Source: JACRAV01 sp964571235
GTDB taxonomy: Bacteria; Zixibacteria; MSB-5A5; GN15; FEB-12
Direction: 5' to 3'
NCBI GenBank assembly: GCA_964571235.1
Contig: CAZNAI010000004.1
Span: 124,001-188,000, forward strand
Length of the DNA: 64,000 bases
Shown here: positions 1 to 8,912 of the stretch, piece by piece
Layout of the letters: each line of letters starts with the position of its first letter
Numbering within the stretch: position 1 is the first letter of the stretch
The notes under the pieces: generated by a model
The model's input: only the letters and a program-made list of their open reading frames with translations
Told to the model about the DNA's origin: nothing
The model's database searches: none
Program-made: the position numbers and the translations under genes

Positions 1-1958
1 TACCGGGACAACACGCCATCTGGATTGACTCACCGTATGTCTATCTCGGCATGAACGGCGCGGGACTTCGCGACTATCGAATACTGGATGCCTCCAATCC
101 GCTGTTCTTGACAGAACTGAGCGGAACGCCGCACCCAAAGGCGGCGTGTGTTTTTGCCGATGCCCACGACTCATACGTGCGGGGCAATTTGGCGTATGTG
201 GCGAATTTGTCGGGTGGGTTTATGATTTTGGATATCACCAATCGCGCTACGCCAAATATACTCAGTGTCAACCCATATCCGGGTTGCTTCACCCATAGTA
301 TGCGGGTAACCGCCGATGGAAAGTATATGTTTACGACCGACGAGTTGGCCGACGGTCATTTGAAAGTGTGGGACGTTCAGAATTCTGCGGCGCCGTTCAT
401 GGTGACAGAATACCCGCTTCCCGGCCGAATCATTCACAATGTGTTTATCAAGGGGAACTGGCTATTTGTGTCGTACTACACCGACGGTGTCCGGGTGTTT
501 GATATCACCGATCCGACACTACCGACCGAAGTCGGATGGCTTGATACCTACCCACAGGGTCTGTCCAATTTGTTCAACGGGTGCTGGGATGTCTATCCGT
601 ACTTTGCGTCGGGGAATATTGTGGCGTCGGACATAACAAATGGTCTGGTCGTGATGCAGTTTGATAGCAACCGAGCCGCATACTATTCGGGAACTGTGAC
701 CGATCAGTCCAACAGCCAGCCGATCGCCGGAGCCGCAGTGAAGTGGCAGGACCCGATCTCGGGCGAATCAAATACTGTGTACACCAATACTTCCGGGTTC
801 TACAACTTTGGCGTGCCGGGAGGATCGGTTAATCTGGTGGTAAGCCGGAGCGGATACAACACCAGTACACAGCCAACGGTTGTGGTTGCCCCAGGGACTT
901 ACAGCCAGAATGTCGCTCTGACCCGTTCGGCGGGGGGCGAACTCAAACTTTCGATTACCGGAGCAGATATCGTCGGATTGAACAAAGTAGCGGCTGGGCT
1001 TGCGCCGGACACGGGCCTTGTGGTCGCTCCTGCGATCACGACACAAATCAACTTTGGTGCGACTAACGCGGCCTCGTATTTGGTGGTAGTCAGCCAGTGG
1101 GGGCGAAAAACCGTGCGTCAAACGGTTACGATGCCAAATCACGACACGACCGTGCAGATCACTCTTGTGCCGGGATATGAAGATCCGTTTGAAGCAAACC
1201 TCGGATGGCAAGTAGGCGGGACTCTTGATTCCGCTACTGCTGGTATTTGGGAGCGATGTGTCCCGAACGGGACGTTTAACGGAGCTACTCCGGTGCAACC
1301 GGGCTCCGATAACGGAGCAAGCCCGGATCAATTTTGCTTTGTGACCGGCCAGGCGCCATCGGGTGCGGCGATCGGCGCGACTGATGTTGATGGTGGGCGC
1401 ACCACCCTCACCTCGCCGGTAATGGATTTTACAACAATGGGCGATCCGTTTATTCGCTATGATCGGTGGTATACCAATAATCAGGGAGCGTCGCCGAATG
1501 CCGATCCGTGGCGGGTGGAACTTTCAAATGACTCGGGGCAAACCTGGGCAATATTGGAAAACACTAATGTCACGGCGGCAAGCTGGACATTCGAGGCATT
1601 TCGAGTTCTGGATTTCAAGCCGCTGACCAAAAAGATGATGGTGCGGTTTATTGCCGACGATCAATGTCCGGGCTCGGTGATTGAAGCGGCGGTTGACAAT
1701 TTCAACGTTTTGGATTTGAGTCCGCCGACCTGCTGTGTCGGAGTTGCCGGAAATGTCGATTGCGACATACTACAAGGGGTGGATATTGCGGACCTGGCCG
1801 CGCTGATCGACTATTTGTACATTTCATTTTCGCCGCTTTGCTGTACGCCGGAGGCGAATGTCGACGGCGACGGCGCGGGCGGAATCGATATCGCCGATTT
1901 GAGCGCACTGATCGATTATTTGTATATCTCGTTCACACCCCCGGCCGGTTGTTTGTAG
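1..1958 (+). CDS. Secreted LVIVD-repeat protein with C-terminal dockerin module (5' truncated by window)
   Basis: The reading frame is open from base 3, so the true start lies before the window and the first internal ATG (base 51) is not the start. The visible protein begins with LVIVD-type propeller repeats (about residues 1-210 counted from base 51, with strings such as YRILDASNP and VFDITDPTLP), followed by a carboxypeptidase-regulatory-like Ig fold (about 213-295), a jelly-roll-like region (about 375-555) and a dockerin-type tail (about 565-635) with two calcium-loop repeats around GVDIADLAALIDYLYIS and GIDIADLSALIDYLYIS. No enzyme signature was seen. The family is extracellular and probably binds partners or the surface through the dockerin. 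The gene ends just before a strong hairpin terminator. Confidence is high for a secreted dockerin protein and low for a precise role. Confidence 0.85.
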   Translation, partial: PGQHAIWIDSPYVYLGMNGAGLRDYRILDASNPLFLTELSGTPHPKAACVFADAHDSYVRGNLAYVANLSGGFMILDITNRATPNILSVNPYPGCFTHSMRVTADGKYMFTTDELADGHLKVWDVQNSAAPFMVTEYPLPGRIIHNVFIKGNWLFVSYYTDGVRVFDITDPTLPTEVGWLDTYPQGLSNLFNGCWDVYPYFASGNIVASDITNGLVVMQFDSNRAAYYSGTVTDQSNSQPIAGAAVKWQDPISGESNTVYTNTSGFYNFGVPGGSVNLVVSRSGYNTSTQPTVVVAPGTYSQNVALTRSAGGELKLSITGADIVGLNKVAAGLAPDTGLVVAPAITTQINFGATNAASYLVVVSQWGRKTVRQTVTMPNHDTTVQITLVPGYEDPFEANLGWQVGGTLDSATAGIWERCVPNGTFNGATPVQPGSDNGASPDQFCFVTGQAPSGAAIGATDVDGGRTTLTSPVMDFTTMGDPFIRYDRWYTNNQGASPNADPWRVELSNDSGQTWAILENTNVTAASWTFEAFRVLDFKPLTKKMMVRFIADDQCPGSVIEAAVDNFNVLDLSPPTCCVGVAGNVDCDILQGVDIADLAALIDYLYISFSPLCCTPEANVDGDGAGGIDIADLSALIDYLYISFTPPAGCL

Positions 1959-1981
1959 GAAACAGATAGGAATGCAAATAG

Positions 1982-2017
1982 AAACGGCGACCCTGTAACT
2001 TCAGGGTCGCCGTTTTT
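1982..2017. terminator. Bidirectional rho-independent terminator
   Basis: A perfect 14-bp stem (AAACGGCGACCCTG with its complement) closes a 6-nt loop and is followed by TTTTT on the plus strand and AAAAA-type flank for the minus strand. It lies between the convergent dockerin gene and the DT-repeat lipoprotein gene and can serve both. Confidence 0.85.
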
Positions 2018-2033
2018 AGTTTGGGGCCGTCGT

Positions 2034-2852
2034 TCAAATCTTTGTCATCTGCAGACAAAGATGTATCTCGTGACCATAGGCCGGCGGTTTGGTAAGTCCG
2101 AGGCGAATAGTCGTGTTTGCAGGTAATGTCATATCGAAATCCCACACCGGTTTCTCTGCCGCTTTCCAGTAGTGTACCACGCCGTTGATCGTAACTACGA
2201 TTGTCTGTAATGGCTGATCCTTGTCAGCATACCCGGAGAATTCAAGGCGATAGTTGCCCGCCTCATTGCGGAAGAGCCAGAGAAGTTCTTTGTCGCACGC
2301 TGAAAGCTTGCCACAGAACGGTTCGGGCGAGCAGGCGGTCGGATCACCGACTTTCACGGTATCGACACGAACTACGGTATCGGTGTTGACGACCGTATCC
2401 ACTAGTGTAGTCGTATCGGTCACCCGGACAGTATCATACCTAACAACGGTGTGCGTTTCGATGACAGTGTCAGTATGCACAAGTGTATCGGTCACAGTGT
2501 CGGTCATCGTCACAGTGTCATAAATGTAATGCGGATCGAGGATTCTGATCGTGTCAAACCTGACTGTGGTATCCACGCGGCGAATCGTGTCGGTAACGGT
2601 ATCGTAATTGATGATCGTGTCAAATTCGTGCGCGGTGTCGGTAAGACGAATAGTGTCGGTGATTCGGATCGTATCAATCGGGAGAGCGGAGTCACTTGGC
2701 GTGAGGGTGTCGAAGATGTACACCGTGTCAACCCTGAGGGGCGGATTGTCCGAGGGGGAGTTGTTGACCTCAAGCGGCTCGGAGCAACTCGCCAGATACG
2801 ACACTCCAAATGCGACCAAACCGAGGAAAGCGATAGCGAGTGAGCGTTTCAT
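2034..2852 (-). CDS. Lipoprotein with about 19 hydrophobic-Asp-Thr repeats
   Basis: The 272-residue product starts with a lipoprotein signal peptide ending in the lipobox LASC (Cys at about residue 23). Residues about 40-175 are a low-complexity run in which the unit x-D-T-hydrophobic recurs about 19 times at variable spacing, for example TDTVVRVDTV. The C-terminal ~95 residues form a separate compact, beta-rich-looking domain (from FCGKLSACDKELLWLF to the end). The start codon overlaps the stop of the upstream OmpA-like gene as ATGA, so translation is probably coupled and the two products may act together at the outer membrane. The repeat stretch could be an extended periplasmic linker or stalk. 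No known family was recognised. Confidence 0.75.
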   Translation of the reverse strand: MKRSLAIAFLGLVAFGVSYLASCSEPLEVNNSPSDNPPLRVDTVYIFDTLTPSDSALPIDTIRITDTIRLTDTAHEFDTIINYDTVTDTIRRVDTTVRFDTIRILDPHYIYDTVTMTDTVTDTLVHTDTVIETHTVVRYDTVRVTDTTTLVDTVVNTDTVVRVDTVKVGDPTACSPEPFCGKLSACDKELLWLFRNEAGNYRLEFSGYADKDQPLQTIVVTINGVVHYWKAAEKPVWDFDMTLPANTTIRLGLTKPPAYGHEIHLCLQMTKI

Positions 2853-3820
2853 CGGGCGCCTCCAAAGAGCTTATGGGCGGTGACAGTGAACATGTAATTG
2901 GCATTCTTGGCGTCGGCCAGATCCTCAAAGGCATTTCGCTCTTTTGAAGGTACCCATGCCCCGGTGATCGAAATCCAGCTAAGTGGCTGTGCACGCAAAC
3001 CAAAGAGAGCGCCCTCGGAGAGTCTGACATATTTGTAGTATTCGCGTGAGATCTTTTCGATGCGGACCCAGCCAACAAGAAATCCGAGACGAGTGTTTTC
3101 GAAGGGGTAAACGATCAGGTTGCATCCAGCCATGCGACGACGCGTTGAAAAGCTGAGCGTTTCGGAGTCATAGTCGCCGTTCCAGAAAGTGTAGCCACCG
3201 ACCGCTTCAACGTAGTATTTCTGTTTCCATGTGATGGCTCCGCTGACAATCGGCATGCCGCCGAACCGTGCAACCGCGACACCGCCTCCGATCTGAAGGC
3301 CCAAATGTTCGACCGCGGGTTGCATCTGCACAACCGGAATGGGCACCGGTTCACTTTTGACCGGCGACGGTTCCACGCGCACGATTGTTTCCTTGGCCAC
3401 CGGCGGAACGACCACGCGGATGGCGGCGAATCGGTACTGCGGCCCGGTGAGAGCGGCGTCGAGCGATTGAATTATCAATCGAGTTGAATCAACCGTATAG
3501 TGCTCAATCAACCAGCGACGAAGAATATGGGCACGGCCGAGCGCCAGGCCGGGGTTTTTGGCGTCGTGGCTGTCATGAAATTTCTCGCCGTCGGCGCCAC
3601 CAGTGATAATCGCCAATGCGGACGGATTATCCCGAAGAGCGTCGGCGACTGATTGCAATTTGGCTTGGTATGGCGCGAAGATTGAAGGATCGACACTTCC
3701 GCCGACACCGAGAGGGAAGTCGTTGATGACCACCTCTTGCGCAACGGTGGCCGCGCTGAGAGAGAGTACGACTGCGGCCAGTAACACCAGGCGAGTGATA
3801 AGTAACGGTTGACGCTTCAT
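2849..3820 (-). CDS. OmpA-like domain protein with C-terminal probable beta-barrel
   Basis: The start at 3820 (MKRQPLLI) is chosen because GGAG sits 9 nt upstream; an earlier in-frame ATG at 3835 has no such site. A signal peptide ends near ATVAQ. Residues about 25-145 resemble the peptidoglycan-binding OmpA C-terminal fold: ITGGADGE in place of GHTD, then LALGRAHILRRWL corresponding to the LSxxRA helix. The remaining ~170 residues are rich in alternating aromatic and polar strands and end in F-G-G-A-R after a VTAHKLF strand, suggesting a small outer-membrane barrel. That is the reverse of the usual barrel-then-OmpA order. It overlaps the downstream DT-repeat lipoprotein gene by 4 nt. OmpA assignment is by pattern, not by alignment. 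Confidence 0.7.
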   Translation of the reverse strand: MKRQPLLITRLVLLAAVVLSLSAATVAQEVVINDFPLGVGGSVDPSIFAPYQAKLQSVADALRDNPSALAIITGGADGEKFHDSHDAKNPGLALGRAHILRRWLIEHYTVDSTRLIIQSLDAALTGPQYRFAAIRVVVPPVAKETIVRVEPSPVKSEPVPIPVVQMQPAVEHLGLQIGGGVAVARFGGMPIVSGAITWKQKYYVEAVGGYTFWNGDYDSETLSFSTRRRMAGCNLIVYPFENTRLGFLVGWVRIEKISREYYKYVRLSEGALFGLRAQPLSWISITGAWVPSKERNAFEDLADAKNANYMFTVTAHKLFGGAR

Positions 3821-4084
3821 AGTACGCATCTCCAATCCGAGTAGACCAATTGCACGCGGTTGCAGGGGGAGATTCCTATACTCCGCCGGCAGGGTGCTAT
3901 CTCCTTTAGTGGCAAGGCGAATGTTTTCGCCGCCGGGAGATCAGGTTATTTGGATACTATAGAGAGCAAAAGGCGGGCCGGAAGATGCTCCGTGAATCGG
4001 CGCTTGCCAATTCCGGTCGGGCAGAATAGATTGGCAAGTAAATATGGTCATTTTACGCCATGTACACCGGCGACGGGAGGTTTG

Positions 4085-5770
4085 ATGTTGCTGAAAACAA
4101 AGTTGATCTATTTCGCGGCGACAATCACTATGCTGTCACTTGTTGTGCCGTGTCCGTTGAGTTCAAAGACACCGGCGATTACCGAAGAATTTGGGGAAGT
4201 ACCTGAAACCGCAACCAAAGGACCGCTCTGGCACAATGAGCTTAATCATCAAGCGGTGCTCATGGCCACGATCGATGACGGAAATCTGCTGGTTGTGACT
4301 GACTCGGTCGGGGCAGTACTATGTGATGCTGTCACCGGCGCGACGATCTGGAGTCTGCCGGATTTAGGAGGGTTGACGGGCGCGAGGTGGGTTCCGGTTC
4401 CGAATCGCCCTCTCGGATGTTTGCTTGCGGGAAAGACCAACTCCGTTTACAATCGCGCCGCCCGGAAAAACTTCGATACGTATTACAACACGCTCGACAT
4501 GATCGATTACCGGCGGGGAGTGGTTCTGTGGAACAGCCAGCGTTTTGGCTATAAGTCAGTGCACGGATTTTTCTTTCTTCCGCCAATTGATGGTTTGCTA
4601 CTGTATGGACGTGATTCGGCAATGCACACCTGGTCGACCGCTGTCTCGATAGAAAGCGGCGAGATACTCTGGCGACAGGATAGTTTGTTCGGTGCAGACG
4701 GCGCCGATCTGATCAGTGGCTTTCCCGAAACGGATCATGTGATCAACGGGCAACAGTCGCCGATTCTCGACACTGACTCGACAATGATCATTAGTGTCGA
4801 GCAGAAGTTCATACGAAAGGTGAATATCCGGACCGGCACGGAAATATGGCGGGTCAAGACGCGGTCAAACGATGTCCCCTCGCTTGTTGACGGGTACGCC
4901 GCGGCGGTTTACGATTCGTCCAGACGCGCAGTGTATATCCCGCAGGGGAAAATGATTCTCGGGCTACGTATGGACTCCGGACAACCGGTTTGGGATACGC
5001 TACCAAAGCTCCGGGGACGCGCCTATCAAATGCAACTGGTGGAACAGGGGTTGATCGTGTGGGGCGGACCCGATCCGACCAAGCCGTCGGGACATGACTA
5101 CCTCACGCTGGTGGATCCGAATACTGGAAAAGAAATCTGGAGTAAGCCGTTCACTCGTTTGGATCACTTGAAGACTTCAAACTTCGTTGTGCACCAAGAG
5201 CAGGTGTGGACATTTTCAAAGGGGAAGTTCTGGAGCGTGAATCTCGCCGATGGCGCCGCGACCATGACGACCAATGTGCTTGAGTTTGGCGACGATGAGT
5301 TTTGGCCGAGTCTTGAGTTTCGCGACAGTGCATTTTTGGTGACCGGCACAAATACGATAGCGAGGGTGAGGGTTGACGGCACGCCGTTATTCGCGGCAAT
5401 GTTCAAAGCGCCACCGCCGCAATTTGGGATGGCGGATGTATTGACAATAGTCGTGGTTGCCGCGTCAGTCGCCTCGGTGGTGGCGGCGGCGACATCACCG
5501 AATGGCGGGTACTACTACTATCCGACATCAATTCAATCGCCCCCCTCGCCGCAAGCCACTACGCGGAAAAGCAACTATGTCTATATTCTGACGAATGTGC
5601 GCGACGATACGAATCGAAAGCCGGGATTGGTGAAAGTAAATCGTTGGACCCGCTCACCGGAAGCGGCGGTGAAATTGGATGATCGCAATCCCCGATATGC
5701 CACCGACCAAAACACGAACCGGCTCTTTTACGCCAGAGAAGGGCACTTGGTAGAGTGCTATGAGTTTTAG
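4085..5770 (+). CDS. PQQ-type beta-propeller protein, exported or membrane anchored
   Basis: The start at 4085 (MLLKTKLIYFAA) follows GGGAGG by 4 nt and opens a clear signal peptide; the frame is open upstream to 3860 but that extension lacks a signal or ribosome site. The 561-residue protein has pyrrolo-quinoline-quinone-like propeller blades, seen as repeated units such as DAVTGATIWSLPDLGG, ESGEILWRQDSLF and RTGTEIWRVKTRS between about residues 50 and 430. A hydrophobic segment (about residues 455-480, LTIVVVAASVASVVAA) interrupts the last part and may be a membrane helix. No catalytic residues of quinoprotein dehydrogenases were identified, so this is more likely a structural or sensor propeller. 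It converges with and overlaps the next gene by 4 nt. Confidence 0.75.
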   Translation: MLLKTKLIYFAATITMLSLVVPCPLSSKTPAITEEFGEVPETATKGPLWHNELNHQAVLMATIDDGNLLVVTDSVGAVLCDAVTGATIWSLPDLGGLTGARWVPVPNRPLGCLLAGKTNSVYNRAARKNFDTYYNTLDMIDYRRGVVLWNSQRFGYKSVHGFFFLPPIDGLLLYGRDSAMHTWSTAVSIESGEILWRQDSLFGADGADLISGFPETDHVINGQQSPILDTDSTMIISVEQKFIRKVNIRTGTEIWRVKTRSNDVPSLVDGYAAAVYDSSRRAVYIPQGKMILGLRMDSGQPVWDTLPKLRGRAYQMQLVEQGLIVWGGPDPTKPSGHDYLTLVDPNTGKEIWSKPFTRLDHLKTSNFVVHQEQVWTFSKGKFWSVNLADGAATMTTNVLEFGDDEFWPSLEFRDSAFLVTGTNTIARVRVDGTPLFAAMFKAPPPQFGMADVLTIVVVAASVASVVAAATSPNGGYYYYPTSIQSPPSPQATTRKSNYVYILTNVRDDTNRKPGLVKVNRWTRSPEAAVKLDDRNPRYATDQNTNRLFYAREGHLVECYEF

Positions 5771-6642
5771 CGTGCGGACTCACCTGTCGGGAAGTGGAAG
5801 GCAATGTGCACGCCGTACATGTTGTTGATCGTCTCTGACAGATTGTCGCCTATTGGGAACTGAACGTGCAGGCCCGGTTCCACCTGGCCCAGTGTGATGT
5901 CGGCTGAGAACGAGACAGACGTTATGAGGCGATCAGTGAAGTCGATATCCGATTCGGTCACTACGCACAGACTACTAAGGCCGGTCATCAGGCGGAGTTT
6001 CGACGTTCGGTACCAGAAATTGGTGGCGAGATCGGCGAAAATCTCTATGTCACCTTCGTCCGGAATAGCGAGTTGGCCGCCGATTGTTGTTCGGAGGCCA
6101 AAACCGGAGGGGGCGACGTGCCGGTATCCCAGGTTTGTCGAGACTGTCAACACTCTATTGATATAGGCAAAAACGCGGTGCGACGAAATGAACTGCGAGC
6201 TCCCGGCCCAAGCCATGTTTCGCTCGGAAATTACGGGAGGCCGAAGGCCGATGTTCCACAGAGGAGAAGATCCCTCTTTGCCGACTTCGATTCCGAAGTA
6301 AGGGTTCGCGAAGCCGAAGTGGGATTGAGAAGTTGAACCCGGCCCACCGGCTCCGTTGTCGAATTTGTACTTTGCGAAAAACGCCGGCAGTTCGAATATG
6401 CCGCTTATATTTGGTGAGAATTGCCCTCGACCGGTCACAAACCAACTTGACGTGGGGAAGGTCACTTGAAAGTAGGAGTCATCGCCGAAGTATGTCTTAT
6501 CGAATGATCCGGCGGTGAATTCAAATTGGAGTCCGGGGCGGCCTTCAGGATTCAGCCACTCTACTTGAGCGATTGAGCACACGGGCGCAAACAACAAGTA
6601 GCAAGCAGACGTTACCGCGGCGATTCGGATTGAGAACTTCAT
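5767..6642 (-). CDS. Probable outer-membrane or secreted protein of unknown function
   Basis: The 291-residue product starts with a signal peptide (MKFSIRIAAVTSACYLLFAPVCSIAQ). GGGAGG lies 6 nt before the ATG. The rest has many short aromatic beta-like strands alternating with Gly/Asn turns, for example FQVTFPTSSWFVTGRGQFSPNIS, split across the protein, and ends with a strand VHIAFHFP near the C-terminus, as in transporter-like outer-membrane barrels (phenol MetA-type). No specific family can be claimed. Its 3' end overlaps the convergent propeller gene by 4 nt, leaving no room for a terminator between them. Confidence 0.6.
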   Translation of the reverse strand: MKFSIRIAAVTSACYLLFAPVCSIAQVEWLNPEGRPGLQFEFTAGSFDKTYFGDDSYFQVTFPTSSWFVTGRGQFSPNISGIFELPAFFAKYKFDNGAGGPGSTSQSHFGFANPYFGIEVGKEGSSPLWNIGLRPPVISERNMAWAGSSQFISSHRVFAYINRVLTVSTNLGYRHVAPSGFGLRTTIGGQLAIPDEGDIEIFADLATNFWYRTSKLRLMTGLSSLCVVTESDIDFTDRLITSVSFSADITLGQVEPGLHVQFPIGDNLSETINNMYGVHIAFHFPTGESAR

Positions 6643-6794
6643 ACCATACCTCCCATGATATTGGATGATTCTGTCTATTACATAGTATGTGCCAGTAACG
6701 TATGCAAGCGGAAAAAGCGATTGTCGTTGAATCGGGGGCCGGGATGTATTATCGTGGTTTGATATGTAACCCCAAGCCGTAGAGGATCGAAACG

Positions 6795-8900
6795 ATGTCG
6801 CAGACTGAACACAAACCGTTCGTTTCTCCCTTTGAGACCCAGCGTGAGTTCACCATTCGCGCTATTGTCCTTGGCTCTATCCTCGGAATAGTCTTCGCCG
6901 CATCGTCGGTCTATCTGGCGCTCAAAGTCGGCATGACGGTGTCGGCCTCGATTCCGGTGGCGGTACTTTCAATCACACTCTTCCGGGCGCTCGGGCGCGC
7001 GACTATTCTTGAGAACAATATCGTGCAGACTACCGGCTCGGCCGGCGAGTCAATCGCTTTCGGTGTCGCTACCACTATGCCGGTCTTTTTACTCTTAGGC
7101 ATGGATATGCAACTGATGGGGATTCTGATCATTTCGCTTCTTGGCGGAATACTCGGAGTGCTCATGATGATCCCGCTCAGGCAGGGGCTAATTGTCAAAG
7201 AGCATGGCAAGTTGACTTATCCCGAAGGAACCGCCTGCGCCGATGTGCTTGTGGTTGGTGAGCAAGGGGGCTCAAATGCCAAGACGGTCTTTTTGGGTTT
7301 CGGGATCGGCGCGATTTACAAATTGTGCAACGCCGGACTCAAGCTCTGGCAGGAAATTCCCGAGCGGATTTTCACATTCTTTAAGGGGGCGTCGTTCTCA
7401 GCCGAAGTAACGCCGGAGCTACTCGGAGTCGGGTATATCATCGGATCGAAAGTCTCGGCTAATATGATGGCGGGAGGAATGCTCTCGTATCTCGTGTTGA
7501 TACCCGCGATCAAAATATTCGGCGAGACACTTCCTACCGCCATGTTCCCAGCCAGCGAGTTGATCCGCGATATGTCGCTGGGACAGGTTCGCAATGCCTA
7601 TGTGCTCTATATCGGCGCCGGGGCAGTGGCGACCGGTGGAATCATCAGTCTGATCAAGTCGTTTCCGACAATCATTTCGGCGTTCAAGCGGGGATTTGCC
7701 TCATTTCTTGATTCGCGGAAAAATCAGGGTGAGGTCAAGAAAGAACTCCGTACCGAGCGCGACCTGCCGATGTCGGTCGTAGTATTCGGCTCGATCACGT
7801 TGGTGCTGGCGATTTGGGCGGCGCCGATTCTCAATATAAATGCTCTGTCGGCGGTGCTCATTGTGCTTTTCGGATTCTTCTTCGTAACGGTCTCAAGTCG
7901 GATCACCGGGGAGATCGGGTCGTCATCAAATCCGATTTCGGGAATGACAGTCGCGACGCTCCTGATTACCTGCCTGCTATTTCTCGCGGCTGGATGGACC
8001 GGGGTCGGATACCGCGCGATGGCGCTCTCGACCGCGGCGATTGTGTGTATAGCGGCGTCGAACGGCGGCACGATCAGTCAGGACCTTAAGACCGGGTATC
8101 TGGTCGGGGCGACGCCGAAATATCAGCAACTGGCGATCATGATTGGCGTGGTCACCAGCGCACTGGTGATCGGATTTGTGGTCATCTTGCTTAACAATAC
8201 GTACACCACATTTCCCAAGATGAGTTTTCCAAATTATGTGGCGACCATGCCGGCCGATGCGCCGAGCATGAGCGGACCAGATGGGAATCCGTATCGAGTG
8301 CATTATGTAAGCGAACCAGTCGGGGATGTCGCCATTGGCAAGTATCTGGTCAATGAATCAAATCAGATTGCCTATCTGGTTGATCCGGGAATCGCCGGTA
8401 CACATCCGGATGTCGACGGCAAACACACCGACAAACTGGATTCGCCGAAAGCGCGTTTGTTCTCACTCATCATCGACGGAATTCTGACCCAGAAACTTCC
8501 GTGGGGACTCGTGCTGATAGGGATATTTCTGGCGTTGGTGATGGAATTAGTCGGTGTGTCATCGTTGCCGTTCGCAGTCGGGCTGTATCTACCGCTGTCC
8601 AGTTCGGTGCCGATTATGGCGGGTGGAATGGTGCGTGCGCTGGTGGATCGCAAGCGCAAGGGGACTGATGCCGAGGCGGAGTTCTCGCCGGGTGTACTCT
8701 TGTCGTCGGGATTTATCGCCGGTGCGGCTATCATGGGAGTGGCATTAGCGGGCGTGATTGGCGCCGGATGGGATGAGTCAATCAATTTCTCACATTATCT
8801 CGGCGTACTGGCGGAGTCGGATTGGTTTGCGGCGATACCGTTTGTGATTCTGATGTTTGTGATGTACAAGATTGGATTGTCCAAAACGGCGAAGAGTTGA
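6795..8900 (+). CDS. Oligopeptide transporter, OPT family
   Basis: The 701-residue protein is a polytopic membrane protein with about 15 hydrophobic helices and matches the prokaryotic OPT superfamily pattern: the N-terminal YLALKVGMTVSASIPVAVL, LENNIVQTTGSAGESIAFG, and the later TGEIGSSSNPISGMTVATLL and ASNGGTISQDLKTGYLVGATP are all characteristic. OPT proteins move peptides or metal chelates, probably with protons. A soluble insertion at about residues 475-555 (YVATMPADAPSMSGP onward) separates the last membrane block. AGAGGAT lies about 8 nt before the ATG. It stands alone, converging with the glycosyltransferase gene 12 nt away. The substrate is not predictable from sequence. Confidence 0.92.
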   Translation: MSQTEHKPFVSPFETQREFTIRAIVLGSILGIVFAASSVYLALKVGMTVSASIPVAVLSITLFRALGRATILENNIVQTTGSAGESIAFGVATTMPVFLLLGMDMQLMGILIISLLGGILGVLMMIPLRQGLIVKEHGKLTYPEGTACADVLVVGEQGGSNAKTVFLGFGIGAIYKLCNAGLKLWQEIPERIFTFFKGASFSAEVTPELLGVGYIIGSKVSANMMAGGMLSYLVLIPAIKIFGETLPTAMFPASELIRDMSLGQVRNAYVLYIGAGAVATGGIISLIKSFPTIISAFKRGFASFLDSRKNQGEVKKELRTERDLPMSVVVFGSITLVLAIWAAPILNINALSAVLIVLFGFFFVTVSSRITGEIGSSSNPISGMTVATLLITCLLFLAAGWTGVGYRAMALSTAAIVCIAASNGGTISQDLKTGYLVGATPKYQQLAIMIGVVTSALVIGFVVILLNNTYTTFPKMSFPNYVATMPADAPSMSGPDGNPYRVHYVSEPVGDVAIGKYLVNESNQIAYLVDPGIAGTHPDVDGKHTDKLDSPKARLFSLIIDGILTQKLPWGLVLIGIFLALVMELVGVSSLPFAVGLYLPLSSSVPIMAGGMVRALVDRKRKGTDAEAEFSPGVLLSSGFIAGAAIMGVALAGVIGAGWDESINFSHYLGVLAESDWFAAIPFVILMFVMYKIGLSKTAKS

Positions 8901-8912
8901 CGATCTATTCCG

